Assembly: GCA_030665765.1 (NCBI GenBank)
Contig: DAOUZE010000006.1
Coordinates: forward strand, 1 to 33,475
Source of the DNA: Filomicrobium sp.
GTDB lineage: Bacteria > Pseudomonadota > Alphaproteobacteria > Rhizobiales > Hyphomicrobiaceae
Reading direction: 5' to 3'
Length of the DNA: 33,475 bases
A program made the position numbers and the translations under genes. Positions 16,773 through 27,603 of the stretch are shown in pieces. The notes under the pieces are model-generated. The model did not search any database. It worked only from the letters and a program-made list of their open reading frames with translations, and was not told the origin of the DNA. How positions within the stretch are numbered: position 1 is the first letter of the stretch; each line of letters opens with the position of its first letter.

Positions 16773-17720
16773 CTAACCTTTTACCGACCGTGCCACCTTC
16801 CACATTTCCTCCTCGACGCGGATCGACGCAAGGATGCGGTCGATTAACAAGCAGGTCCGGTGGAACAGGTCTGAACCACGGCGGTAATCGGCCGGCGCGA
16901 AAAAGTCGATGCGCCCGGAGTTAAACAAATCAACGCACTTCTTGCGCGGGCGGCCTGGTGGATAGACCGCAATCGCGTGACCACCGTTCTTGCGGGTTAC
17001 GGCCATGGACGGAACGTCGGTATCACCATCGCCGTAGTAGATCATGTTGGAAAACGGAATCGGCCGTGCATCCTCCTCCATGTGCTCATTGATCGTCTCG
17101 CCAAGGTCCTCGATGCCCTTGTTGATTCGGAACAGGTACTGCGTCTTGCCAGTATCCGTGATGACCCGCTTCGGGTAAGGAAGATCGTAGGCGTCAAACC
17201 AGTACTCGGAAGCGAAGACATTGTGGAACCGGTCGAAGATCGGCGTCCCTTCGACGATTTCCGTCAGTCCCGACGAGACTAGGTAATGCCGCAACGAGAT
17301 GCCATGGCTCTCCGCGCGGATTTTGACGTAGTCCTCGATCGCATCAAACCATTCCAGGACGCCTTCGAACAAAACAACATCGCGGCCCTGCGCGACTAAG
17401 TCCTCGCGGTCGATGCGAACGTTGGCCTCTTTCGCCTTTTTGTAAAGCAAGTGCATGTAGGTGATCAGAGGATCAGCCTTTTGCTCCTTTGCCACGCGGT
17501 TGGATTCTTCCCAGAATGCCGTCGCGTCGATGCCGACCTGGGGCAGAAACGCGTATTCCTGCATCGGTCGCGGGGAAAGCGTTCCGTCAAAGTCATAGAT
17601 CAGAGCAATCGTTTTCTTTGCGAACTGCGAGTTGCGCGAGGATTTCTTAGCCGGCGACTTTCGAAGCCGTTTTGCGCCCGAACTGGGTTCGCCTTGGCCA
17701 CGGTTTGCGCATTCTGCCAT
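16773..17720 (-). CDS. HAD-superfamily phosphatase/hydrolase
   Basis: A protein of about 315 residues. Motif I is YDFDGTL (nucleophile Asp43, acid/base Asp45); motif II is VSSGL; motif IV is GDGDTD at about residues 230-235. A large cap of about 130 residues sits between motifs I and II. These features place it among HAD phosphatases with an alpha-helical cap, near phosphoserine-phosphatase-like proteins. The open frame runs to 17879, but that part overlaps the pyrE start and has no domain content, so ATG 17720 is preferred. The first 35 residues are basic and Ser-rich. Substrate unknown; many relatives are annotated only as haloacid dehalogenase-like hydrolase. Confidence 0.82.
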   Translation of the reverse strand: MAECANRGQGEPSSGAKRLRKSPAKKSSRNSQFAKKTIALIYDFDGTLSPRPMQEYAFLPQVGIDATAFWEESNRVAKEQKADPLITYMHLLYKKAKEANVRIDREDLVAQGRDVVLFEGVLEWFDAIEDYVKIRAESHGISLRHYLVSSGLTEIVEGTPIFDRFHNVFASEYWFDAYDLPYPKRVITDTGKTQYLFRINKGIEDLGETINEHMEEDARPIPFSNMIYYGDGDTDVPSMAVTRKNGGHAIAVYPPGRPRKKCVDLFNSGRIDFFAPADYRRGSDLFHRTCLLIDRILASIRVEEEMWKVARSVKG

Positions 17721-17877
17721 GTTTGCTGCTCTCGGGTTACACCAGTTAAATCTCTCATCAAGATCATTGACTGATTCTCCGGCACTGAATATGGCGGCAC
17801 GGTGTGGGGTTGACAGGATCTGTTGAAGCGGCGAAACGCGAGCCTCAGAGTCGCTCAATCGATCCGAAGGATCAGCC

Positions 17878-18468
17878 ATGTCCCCTTTGCCGCCTTTCCC
17901 CAGCCAAGATCAAGCCCGCGACGAGCTGATCGGGATCATTTCCGCGCTCTCCTACCTGACCGGGCCGGAGATCAAACTCGCCTCAGGTAAGACCTCCACA
18001 ATCTACTTCAATATGAAGCCGACAATGATGGACGCACGCGGTGCATTTCTCATCGGGCTTTTGATTCTTGACCGCATCGAGCCCCTGCAGGTCAGCATGG
18101 TTGGTGGTCTCGAAATGGGTGCGGTACCGCTTGCCTCGGCAGTAGCGGCGGTCAGTGCCGCAAAGGGTGCGCCGGTCTCGGCATTCTTCGTCCGCAAACA
18201 AGCCAAGGATCACGGCACCAAGAGCCTGATAGAGGGTCTTGCCAAGGACGAGACGTTGGCTGGGCGTCGGGTTGTAATTTTGGAAGACGTAACGACCACC
18301 GGAGGCTCCGCGCTGAAAGCCGCCGAAACGGTCCGTGCCGACGGAGGCGAAGTCGCGGCCGTAATTACCGTGCTTGATCGCCAGGAGGGCGCGGATGCAA
18401 CTTTTGCAAAGGCCGGTGTGCCCTTCCAGTCGCTTCTCACCAAGGCCGATATCGTCAGTGGAAGTTAG
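17878..18468 (+). CDS. pyrE: Orotate phosphoribosyltransferase
   Basis: A 196-residue type I phosphoribosyltransferase. The PRPP loop is VVILEDVTTTGGS (residues 132-144), and the catalytic flexible loop is FVRKQAKDHGT (104-114), which carries the Lys residues of OPRTase. GLEMGAVPLA (77-86) and SGKTSTIYFNMKP (36-48) are also typical. It converts orotate plus PRPP to orotidine monophosphate in de novo pyrimidine synthesis. ATG 17878 has AAGGA seven bases upstream. It is divergent from the HAD gene and convergent with the radical SAM gene, 12 bases between stops. Confidence 0.95.
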   Translation: MSPLPPFPSQDQARDELIGIISALSYLTGPEIKLASGKTSTIYFNMKPTMMDARGAFLIGLLILDRIEPLQVSMVGGLEMGAVPLASAVAAVSAAKGAPVSAFFVRKQAKDHGTKSLIEGLAKDETLAGRRVVILEDVTTTGGSALKAAETVRADGGEVAAVITVLDRQEGADATFAKAGVPFQSLLTKADIVSGS

Positions 18469-18480
18469 ATGCGTTGCGCG

Positions 18481-19470
18481 TTAAGAACAGCTGCCGCCAC
18501 CTAGGACGCAAAACTTCGAGCAATGCGGGTGGCACAGCTTTACCGCTCCGCGCTCGAACATGCCGCCGTCCGAATTTACTGCTTCGTGCAGCGTCGTAGC
18601 CATCTCGAAGGCCTCATCGTAAGGCAACAGGGTGCAAGGCAGGACCACAGGCGCTGCGGCACCCTTGCGTTTGACCACCATACGCGATGACGCACACATC
18701 ATGTCACTCGGTTTGACTTTAAGGATGTCCCAGCAAGCACCGGTGATCTCGGGGGTATCGTCGGCACCATCCATCTCCGGGAACAAGACCAGCTGTGTGT
18801 TGTCGTCGGCATCGATCGGCCAGTCATTCTCAATAATCAGGCCCCGGTATGATTCGCGGCCCTCGGCTTCGCACTCGTAAAGGCTAACCCGCCCGGCGAT
18901 GGCCAGATTGAACCCATGCTCCGCTAACCAGGAAATCCCCTCGAGTGCTTTGTCGAATGAACCCTCGCCGCGCTCTTCATCGTGCAGATCACGCGAGTGA
19001 TGATCGAGGCTGACGCGCAAGGTCAGTTTTTCGCCCAGCCGCGTCTTGAGGTCGATCATTCGCTGCTTGATGGGCGGCCGCTGCATCGGCTGCATGGCAT
19101 TCGTCAGCACCAAGACTTCGAAGTCGCGCTGAAGCGCATCCTCCAGCATGTCGAGAAAGTCGGGATTGAGAAACGGTTCGCCACCGGTAAACCCGATCTC
19201 GCGCGTCTCGAAAGTCTTCGCCTCGTCAAGGAAGCGCGCCGTTTCCGAACCTGAGATGTAAACCAGCGCATCATTCGTCGGACTCGACAGGATGTAACAG
19301 TTCTTGCACTCGATGTTGCACAGCGTGCCGGTGTTAATCCACAGCGTGTCGAGCCTCTTGAGCCAGACGCGAGCGCGCCGTTCACCCTTCGCCGTCCAGT
19401 CCGGATCGGCAAATTTTTGAACTACGGAAGGCCTCAGCGCGGACGCGCTAAATCGGCTCAATGTTGTCAT
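18481..19470 (-). CDS. Radical SAM protein with C-terminal cysteine cluster
   Basis: A 329-residue radical SAM enzyme. The canonical CxxxCxxC is Cys51, Cys55, Cys58 (CNIECKNC), which binds the 4Fe-4S cluster that cleaves S-adenosylmethionine; GFTGGEPFLNP is the SAM-binding GGE motif. The middle of the barrel is regular. Further single Cys residues occur in ACWDI, MMCAS and LPCTL, and the protein ends with Cys313, Cys317, Cys321 and Cys328 (CHPHCSKFC then GGGSCS), probably an auxiliary Fe-S binding region of SPASM/twitch type. It is encoded alone, convergent with pyrE, with no peptide precursor seen nearby. The substrate is unknown. The ATG at 19470 gives a sensible N-terminus, with an extra 40-residue segment before the cluster motif. 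Confidence 0.88.
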   Translation of the reverse strand: MTTLSRFSASALRPSVVQKFADPDWTAKGERRARVWLKRLDTLWINTGTLCNIECKNCYILSSPTNDALVYISGSETARFLDEAKTFETREIGFTGGEPFLNPDFLDMLEDALQRDFEVLVLTNAMQPMQRPPIKQRMIDLKTRLGEKLTLRVSLDHHSRDLHDEERGEGSFDKALEGISWLAEHGFNLAIAGRVSLYECEAEGRESYRGLIIENDWPIDADDNTQLVLFPEMDGADDTPEITGACWDILKVKPSDMMCASSRMVVKRKGAAAPVVLPCTLLPYDEAFEMATTLHEAVNSDGGMFERGAVKLCHPHCSKFCVLGGGSCS

Positions 19471-19661
19471 CCACCAATTGTTTGTTAACCGCCATCGCGC
19501 TCACGGCAATGTCTCGGTACAACACCAATTACATCAAATGGTGCGAACATCTAGCATGCCCGCCGTAAACTGCTGATTCACAATGGCTTCACGAGCCGGT
19601 GAGCAGGCCGCTTAACCCGGCTTTGATTGGCGTCGGCACCATGCTATACGAAAACTCAAAG

Positions 19662-19736
19662 GCGGGTGTAGTTCAGTGGTAGAACGCGACCTTCCCAAGG
19701 TCGATGTCATCGGTTCGATCCCGGTCACCCGCTCCA
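19662..19736 (+). tRNA. tRNA-Gly (anticodon CCC)
   Basis: A complete cloverleaf can be drawn. Acceptor arm GCGGGTG pairs with CACCCGC; D arm GTTC/GAAC; anticodon stem CGACC/GGTCG with loop TTCCCAA, anticodon CCC at 19694-19696; five-base variable loop; T arm with TTCGATC. The discriminator base is T and CCA is encoded (19734-19736). It reads GGG glycine codons. No integrase or repeated 3' end was seen to suggest use as an attachment site. Confidence 0.96.
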
Positions 19737-19878
19737 ATGTTTCCACAGACCGGGAATGCTCTCCAATCCATTGCCGGACGACGTTCGCCGCAGGGCCGCC
19801 GAGCGGACGTCGCATGCCTTCAAGAGCTAACACTCAAGGGACAGAGACGCGTCGGTGGTTCTAATGTGGGGGCAGTTT

Positions 19879-21216
19879 CTAAAAGGCGATGATCGAACCA
19901 AGCTTAATGATCTGAAAGTCTTTCAGTCCCGTCGTTGCCTGTCGAGCCCTGTTCGCGTCAACGAGGCTCACGTCAGCCTCAAAGTGCCGATAACCGAGAT
20001 ATATCTGCATCGCGGCCGGTTCGATCCACTGGACAATGCCGAGGCCCCAGACTTCAGCTTCGCTTCCTGAGATACGACAACTACCTGGAGTCATGCAGAT
20101 CCCGCCAGAAGCCACCGAAGCAACTGCATCTCCACCGAGGTCTGCCGGCGCGAAATCCTTGAAGCGGCTGTACTCACCATAGAACGCAGTTGACCCAAGC
20201 GTCGTCCAATTGTTGAACCAGCCAAGCTTTGTATAGATGTATTTGGCGTCCGCTGGCTTGAGCAGCATGCCATCTGCAGCTTCTACCTTTTGGTCAAACG
20301 ATAGCTTCCCAGCCGCGACAAGCGCGTTTAGTCCTGATGGTTTGTGGAGCAACGCGAACGAGCCGACCACGACGGAATTATCGATTCCCCCACTAAAGCC
20401 GTGGAGCCCGTTTTCGTCTGTCTGTTGGGTGTAGGCTGCCGCTGCCTCGAATTGAAAATCGCCACGCTCGCCTTCGTAGGTGGCGCCAACATCCCAGATA
20501 TCATCCTCTCCGAACGTTGCGGCGAGCGCGAAGCCCATGAAGGTTTGCGTATCGTAGCGGACAACGTTGGCGGTATCGCCATTGAGGAAGTCGATGAGGT
20601 CGGCCCAAAAGAGCGGCGTCAGTGTGCCATCGTCGCGGCGAAGGAAGAATCCGCCGCTGGTACTCTGGACACCTGAGAAGGCCGCGACACGAGTTTTCGA
20701 GAGATCGGCTTCGGGCGCACCGTCACTCGCGCGCGAGGCTTGGCCCACCGATAGCTGCCCCAAGTGCTTATTGCTCACGTACCAGTAGGCTTCCCAAAGC
20801 GAAAAGAGTTGGCTACCTCCATCATCATCAAATTGGTTCACATCTGCGGACAGAGCATTGTTCACTCGGATCGTGAATTGGAAACCGGCCGTCCAGTCAG
20901 CTGAGATTTCGGCTTCGCCGTTGAATTGGAAATTCGACTGATTGTATGAATCATTGGCATTTCCAACGATATAGACGTTCTGCTCGACGCCGTCGTCCCA
21001 GAACAATAGAGCCTGGCTGAGATGTCCCGACACGGTCAGAGAAACGTCATGGTTTCCCTTACGGGCGGTTGTAGCTTCGAGCTCGGCAACGCGTTCCTCA
21101 AGATCCGCGCAGCAATCATCCGCGAAGTCGGCGGCGATGCTCTGCGAAGTGCCAAGATTCCAAAGAAAAGTGGCAAATAGCACAGCTGTCAGAAATCGAG
21201 GAAGTGGCTGGATCAT
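19879..21216 (-). CDS. Outer-membrane porin
   Basis: A 445-residue porin with a signal peptide (residues 1-29, cleavage near IAA-D), then a short helical segment with CCADLEERVAELEATTA that looks like a coiled coil, followed by the first barrel strand SLTVSGHLSQALLFW. The rest is alternating beta-strands typical of 16-strand porins, and the protein ends with Phe (SIIAF). This architecture (N-terminal coiled coil plus Porin_2/Porin_4-like barrel) is common in Hyphomicrobiales and relatives. It would form a diffusion channel in the outer membrane. It is transcribed alone; an inverted repeat lies 35-73 bases upstream of the start. Confidence 0.9.
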   Translation of the reverse strand: MIQPLPRFLTAVLFATFLWNLGTSQSIAADFADDCCADLEERVAELEATTARKGNHDVSLTVSGHLSQALLFWDDGVEQNVYIVGNANDSYNQSNFQFNGEAEISADWTAGFQFTIRVNNALSADVNQFDDDGGSQLFSLWEAYWYVSNKHLGQLSVGQASRASDGAPEADLSKTRVAAFSGVQSTSGGFFLRRDDGTLTPLFWADLIDFLNGDTANVVRYDTQTFMGFALAATFGEDDIWDVGATYEGERGDFQFEAAAAYTQQTDENGLHGFSGGIDNSVVVGSFALLHKPSGLNALVAAGKLSFDQKVEAADGMLLKPADAKYIYTKLGWFNNWTTLGSTAFYGEYSRFKDFAPADLGGDAVASVASGGICMTPGSCRISGSEAEVWGLGIVQWIEPAAMQIYLGYRHFEADVSLVDANRARQATTGLKDFQIIKLGSIIAF

Positions 21217-24429
<3,213 letters not shown>

Positions 24430-24471
24430 TCTTGGCGCATCCGTCTTCGAGCGCTTCTGAGACGAAGTAGT

Positions 24472-24512
24472 GACCGGTCATTGGTGGATAAGGATTTCAA
24501 CCATGACCGGTC
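24472..24512 (+). terminator. Stem-loop downstream of katG (possible terminator)
   Basis: GACCGGTCATTGGT at 24472-24485 pairs with ACCATGACCGGTC at 24500-24512, a 13-base stem with one bulge and a 14-base loop. It starts 42 bases after the katG stop codon. There is no clear T-run after it, so it may be a weak terminator, an mRNA-stabilising hairpin or a protein-binding palindrome. Confidence 0.5.
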
Positions 24513-24783
24513 TCATTGTCTGATCAGGATGAAAGCATGGCATAGCTGTAGCTCTCTCGATGTATATTTTTTAGAAGTCATAATCCAAATAACGCTTTCG
24601 AGCCAAAGCCGTTCTTCTGCATTGCCGGGTACCGGCAGGCCGAAGTTCGCTGTCTCCCGAGCAGCGCTCTTCAATTTATCTGGACCTGCGTCTTCGGGTC
24701 TCGCCGCGGAGGTGACGTGAGATGCTGCAAAACCGCAGTCGGCTCACGCGTTGCTGGGGTTCCAAAAACGTGAACATGCCTGC

Positions 24784-24820
24784 GCTAGACACAATTACCG
24801 ATAAGATATAATTGTCTAAG
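24784..24820. promoter_or_regulatory. Palindrome upstream of oxyR, candidate OxyR operator
   Basis: ACAATTA at 24791-24797 is exactly inverted as TAATTGT at 24809-24815; the match extends outward imperfectly (CTAGAC on the left, GTCTAAG on the right). The centre ends 30 bases before the oxyR ATG. LysR-type regulators bind such interrupted palindromes and usually control their own gene, so an autoregulatory site is plausible. Confidence 0.5.
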
Positions 24821-24845
24821 TCAAAGGATGTGATCAGGTGGACTG

Positions 24846-25823
24846 ATGATAAACATCACGTTGAAACAGCTGCGTTACTTCGATGCTTTGGCTCGTGAGC
24901 TGCACTTTGGACGCGCTGCGGAAGCTTGCTCGGTAACTCAGCCGGCGCTGTCGATGCAGATCCAGGAGTTCGAGCAAAACCTCCAACTGAACCTCATCGA
25001 GAGAACGCGCTCTGGAGTCCAACTCACTCCACAAGGCCATGAAGTTGCCCGACGCGCAGCTCAAATTCTGAGCGAAACGCGCGATCTCATCGACCTCGCT
25101 CGCGCCGGCGACTCGCTGTTGACTGGGGCTCTTCGCCTCGGTGTCATTCCATCGGTGGCCCCTTACGTACTTCCTCCGCTTTTGCCGTTGTTACGTATGC
25201 AGCATCCCGAGCTGGAGTTGTCCTTACGGGAAACTCAAACGCATGCGCTCATCCAAGAGCTGGCAGATGGCAAGCTTGATGTGCTTTTGCTCGCATTGCC
25301 GATCAAGAATACGGACATCGAAGTTGAACCGCTTTTCGAAGACCGCTTCGTTCTTGCCCTTTCTGGCGAACGCGTCATCGCCGAAGACGTTCGCGCGACC
25401 CAGGATTTCGTCGAGCATGAGCGCTTACTGTTGCTGGAGGAAGGCCATTGCCTGCGGGATCAAGCGCTCTCCTATTGCAATCTGCAGCAGGTCAAAAATT
25501 TCAATACCTTCGGAGCATCCAGCCTCGCCACGATCGTGGAATTGGTTGCCGCTGGGCACGGCGTTACTCTGTTGCCCGAGATCTCGCTAGGCGTTGAGGG
25601 GCGAGGACGTGCGCTGAAGCTGATGAGATTTGCCGATCCCGAGCCACAGCGCACACTCGGTCTAGTATGGCGCGGTACATCACCAAGAAAGTCTGACTTT
25701 CTCGAGTTGGCCCGGCTCGTCCGTGAGGCCGCGGAGCCGCTCGTTTTGGCAGCCCGAGAAAGTGTGCCAGCAAATAATGGTGATTGCGGTCGCAAGCAGG
25801 TCAAACGCAAGAAGATGGTATAA
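24846..25823 (+). CDS. oxyR: Hydrogen-peroxide-sensing LysR regulator OxyR
   Basis: A 325-residue LysR-type regulator. Residues 1-65 form the winged helix-turn-helix (ITLKQLRYFDALA, FGRAAEACSVTQPALSMQI). The sensor domain carries Cys202 and Cys211 in EEGHCLRDQALSYC, with the same nine-residue separation as the Cys199/Cys208 pair of E. coli OxyR that forms a disulfide on peroxide exposure. GHGVTLLPE is also typical. The C-terminal 20 residues are an extra basic tail. It follows katG by 416 bases in the same direction; in many alphaproteobacteria the two are divergent. It should activate katG on peroxide. Confidence 0.94.
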   Translation: MINITLKQLRYFDALARELHFGRAAEACSVTQPALSMQIQEFEQNLQLNLIERTRSGVQLTPQGHEVARRAAQILSETRDLIDLARAGDSLLTGALRLGVIPSVAPYVLPPLLPLLRMQHPELELSLRETQTHALIQELADGKLDVLLLALPIKNTDIEVEPLFEDRFVLALSGERVIAEDVRATQDFVEHERLLLLEEGHCLRDQALSYCNLQQVKNFNTFGASSLATIVELVAAGHGVTLLPEISLGVEGRGRALKLMRFADPEPQRTLGLVWRGTSPRKSDFLELARLVREAAEPLVLAARESVPANNGDCGRKQVKRKKMV

Positions 25824-25873
25824 TGCATCATCTCCCGAAGGGCGACTGCTGCCAAGATGCGCAGACGCGTTGG

Positions 25874-27367
25874 TTATCGCATTGATGTCCTGACGCTACG
25901 TCTCGCAAGACCGCTGTCATCAGCCCGAGCAACGCCCAACAGCGCCTCTGGATTGATAGCCCGTCCGGTGAACTGATGTGTCCACATAAGCTCAGCAACC
26001 TGGTGCGTAGCGGTGAACCGCATCGGGATGGTGACGTCTTGCTCATCCAGCATATCGAGCGTCTCGACAACGTCAGGGTGCTGCATGCGGGCAAGTACCG
26101 GATCGTCCGCGGAAGCCGACGTTGTCAACAGCGGTGCCAATGCAAACGGCCGGTAGTGCAGCTCCTCCGGGTGCTCCTCATCGAACGCCGGGGCGGCGAT
26201 GAAGCCATTGGACCAGCCTGACAGCTCTTCACTTTCAAAAGGATTCGCAAGTCGCGGCTGACGACCTTTAATTCCGAGGCGCGTTGCTATCGAACTGGAT
26301 CCGCGTGCCGGCGATCTGGTTTGTAGTCTCGTTTTCTGACGAGCTGGAGACCGCACGGTGTCGGTTTCCGCGGCAGACCGGTTTGACAACCAGCTTCCGC
26401 CAAGAGAGGCCAGCGCAAAGAGGCTTGCTAGCTGCCTTCTATCGTTGCTAGTCGGTCCGCTTGCTCTCGGCGCAGCGCGTGTGATGCGACGAGGAGCTGG
26501 CGGAACAAGTGCTCCGAGCGAAGCGACTCTAAATTCACCTTGCGATGGTTTCGCCATGACAGGCGCGGGGTCAGGTGCGTGCGACAAGCTCCGCTCTATC
26601 CGTGCCCCCCATCCGCTAGCCAAAAGCGTCGGCCTTGGCGCCCGAGGAGCTTTCCTGAATTCGTGGAACGATGCGATCTGGACAGCGAGTTCCGTATACT
26701 TGGCGCGCGCCTTGCGCACGTCGGTTCTGCTAATGCGACGTCCATCGGAGGGCATATGCTTCGTTTTGCCATTTGGAAACAGTAGCGCCAGTTCGTAGCG
26801 CGGCATGCGCGGCCAATGGCGGGTGCGTCCGGTATCGATGTGCACGAAAGGAATGGCCGAGGTCGGATAGTAGCCAACGCCGCCACGCTCACGGATCAGC
26901 GCCGAGTAGCGAAGTCTCTTCACCGGCACATCCGGAAAGTGGATGTCCATTGCTTTGCCGAGAATGTGCCGGCTCTTCCTCGCCTGGCCGCCGCGTGTCT
27001 TGCGCAGCATCTTGTTCGTCTTGGAGGAGCGGTATCCGGAAATGATATGGGTGGGTTCGCGAGTCCCAAGTTCCTGACGAATCTCCCAGAGTAAATCGAC
27101 CAGCTTCGGGTCCATCTTTGTGGGTTCGTTCTGGCGCCAGTCGCGCAAGATCCAGTTGATCTTTTTCATCGCCTCCGACAAGCGCTTACCGTTGCGCATA
27201 TAGACGATGTCGAGCGTCTCTTTGGTATGAATGTTGTAAAGCGCAATACGCCGCTCGCCGTCACCAGCGGCGACCGCGCGGCTGCTGACGAATCCAAGCG
27301 ATACGAGCAACCCAAGCATAACGAGGCTCAAGTAGCTGGTGGTTGTAGTATTGAAACCGTTGCGCAA
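25874..27367 (-). CDS. Exported DUF882 (YcbK/M15-like) peptidoglycan peptidase with long C-terminal extension
   Basis: A 497-residue protein with a signal peptide (residues 1-34, cleavage near AVA-A). Residues about 38-190 form the DUF882/peptidase M15 domain, with SGYRS (110-114), His134-x6-Asp141 (SRHILGKAMDIHF) and His176/Asp178 (VHIDTG), the residues expected to bind zinc. YcbK/MepK-type relatives cleave peptide cross-links in peptidoglycan. The remaining 300 residues are Arg-, Ser-, Pro- and Ala-rich, apparently disordered and of no known family, so the protein is about twice the usual length. It lies downstream of an L,D-transpeptidase gene in the same direction, a common pair in this group: one makes and the other may cut 3-3 cross-links. 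Confidence 0.85.
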   Translation of the reverse strand: MRNGFNTTTTSYLSLVMLGLLVSLGFVSSRAVAAGDGERRIALYNIHTKETLDIVYMRNGKRLSEAMKKINWILRDWRQNEPTKMDPKLVDLLWEIRQELGTREPTHIISGYRSSKTNKMLRKTRGGQARKSRHILGKAMDIHFPDVPVKRLRYSALIRERGGVGYYPTSAIPFVHIDTGRTRHWPRMPRYELALLFPNGKTKHMPSDGRRISRTDVRKARAKYTELAVQIASFHEFRKAPRAPRPTLLASGWGARIERSLSHAPDPAPVMAKPSQGEFRVASLGALVPPAPRRITRAAPRASGPTSNDRRQLASLFALASLGGSWLSNRSAAETDTVRSPARQKTRLQTRSPARGSSSIATRLGIKGRQPRLANPFESEELSGWSNGFIAAPAFDEEHPEELHYRPFALAPLLTTSASADDPVLARMQHPDVVETLDMLDEQDVTIPMRFTATHQVAELMWTHQFTGRAINPEALLGVARADDSGLARRSVRTSMR

Positions 27368-27540
27368 CTATTCGCCCCGTTCCGATCAATGCAGACAGTC
27401 CGCCGTTCCAGTCCCAACTGGCGCAGCTCTGTCACCCCGTCCACCGGCCCTATGGTAAACAAAAAAGCCTTAACGCCCGGTGAGAATCACAGTTTGCGCG
27501 CGCTATTAGGCGCAAGAATGGCAGCACAGTGCGTTAAGCT

Positions 27541-27569
27541 GCCGCGCTACCCTAGGGTGATAGCGCGGC
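27541..27569. repeat. GC-rich perfect inverted repeat after the L,D-transpeptidase gene
   Basis: GCCGCGCTA at 27541-27549 is exactly inverted at 27561-27569 with an 11-base spacer that itself contains the palindrome CCCTAGGG. On the minus strand it lies 35 bases after the L,D-transpeptidase stop. There is no T-run, so it may be a Rho-dependent or mRNA-end hairpin instead of a classic terminator. Confidence 0.5.
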
Positions 27570-27603
27570 GCGGCTCGAACGGAGCGTTAATCGGGAAGCC
27601 AGT

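Larger units (their letters stand above)
24430..24845. other. Intergenic region between katG and oxyR
   Basis: About 415 bases with no supported gene. An open frame at 24481-24720 has no domain content or ribosome binding site. The region holds a hairpin 42 bases after the katG stop and a palindrome 30 bases before the oxyR start, both listed separately, so oxyR probably has its own promoter. Confidence 0.5.

Noticed and set aside
17721-17879. Longer N-terminus of the HAD hydrolase starting at 17879
   Set aside because: It would overlap the pyrE start codon, adds 53 residues without domain content, and a start at 17720 gives a normal-length protein.
19662-19878. tRNA-Gly as an integration site
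   Set aside because: No integrase gene or second copy of the tRNA 3' end was found in the window.
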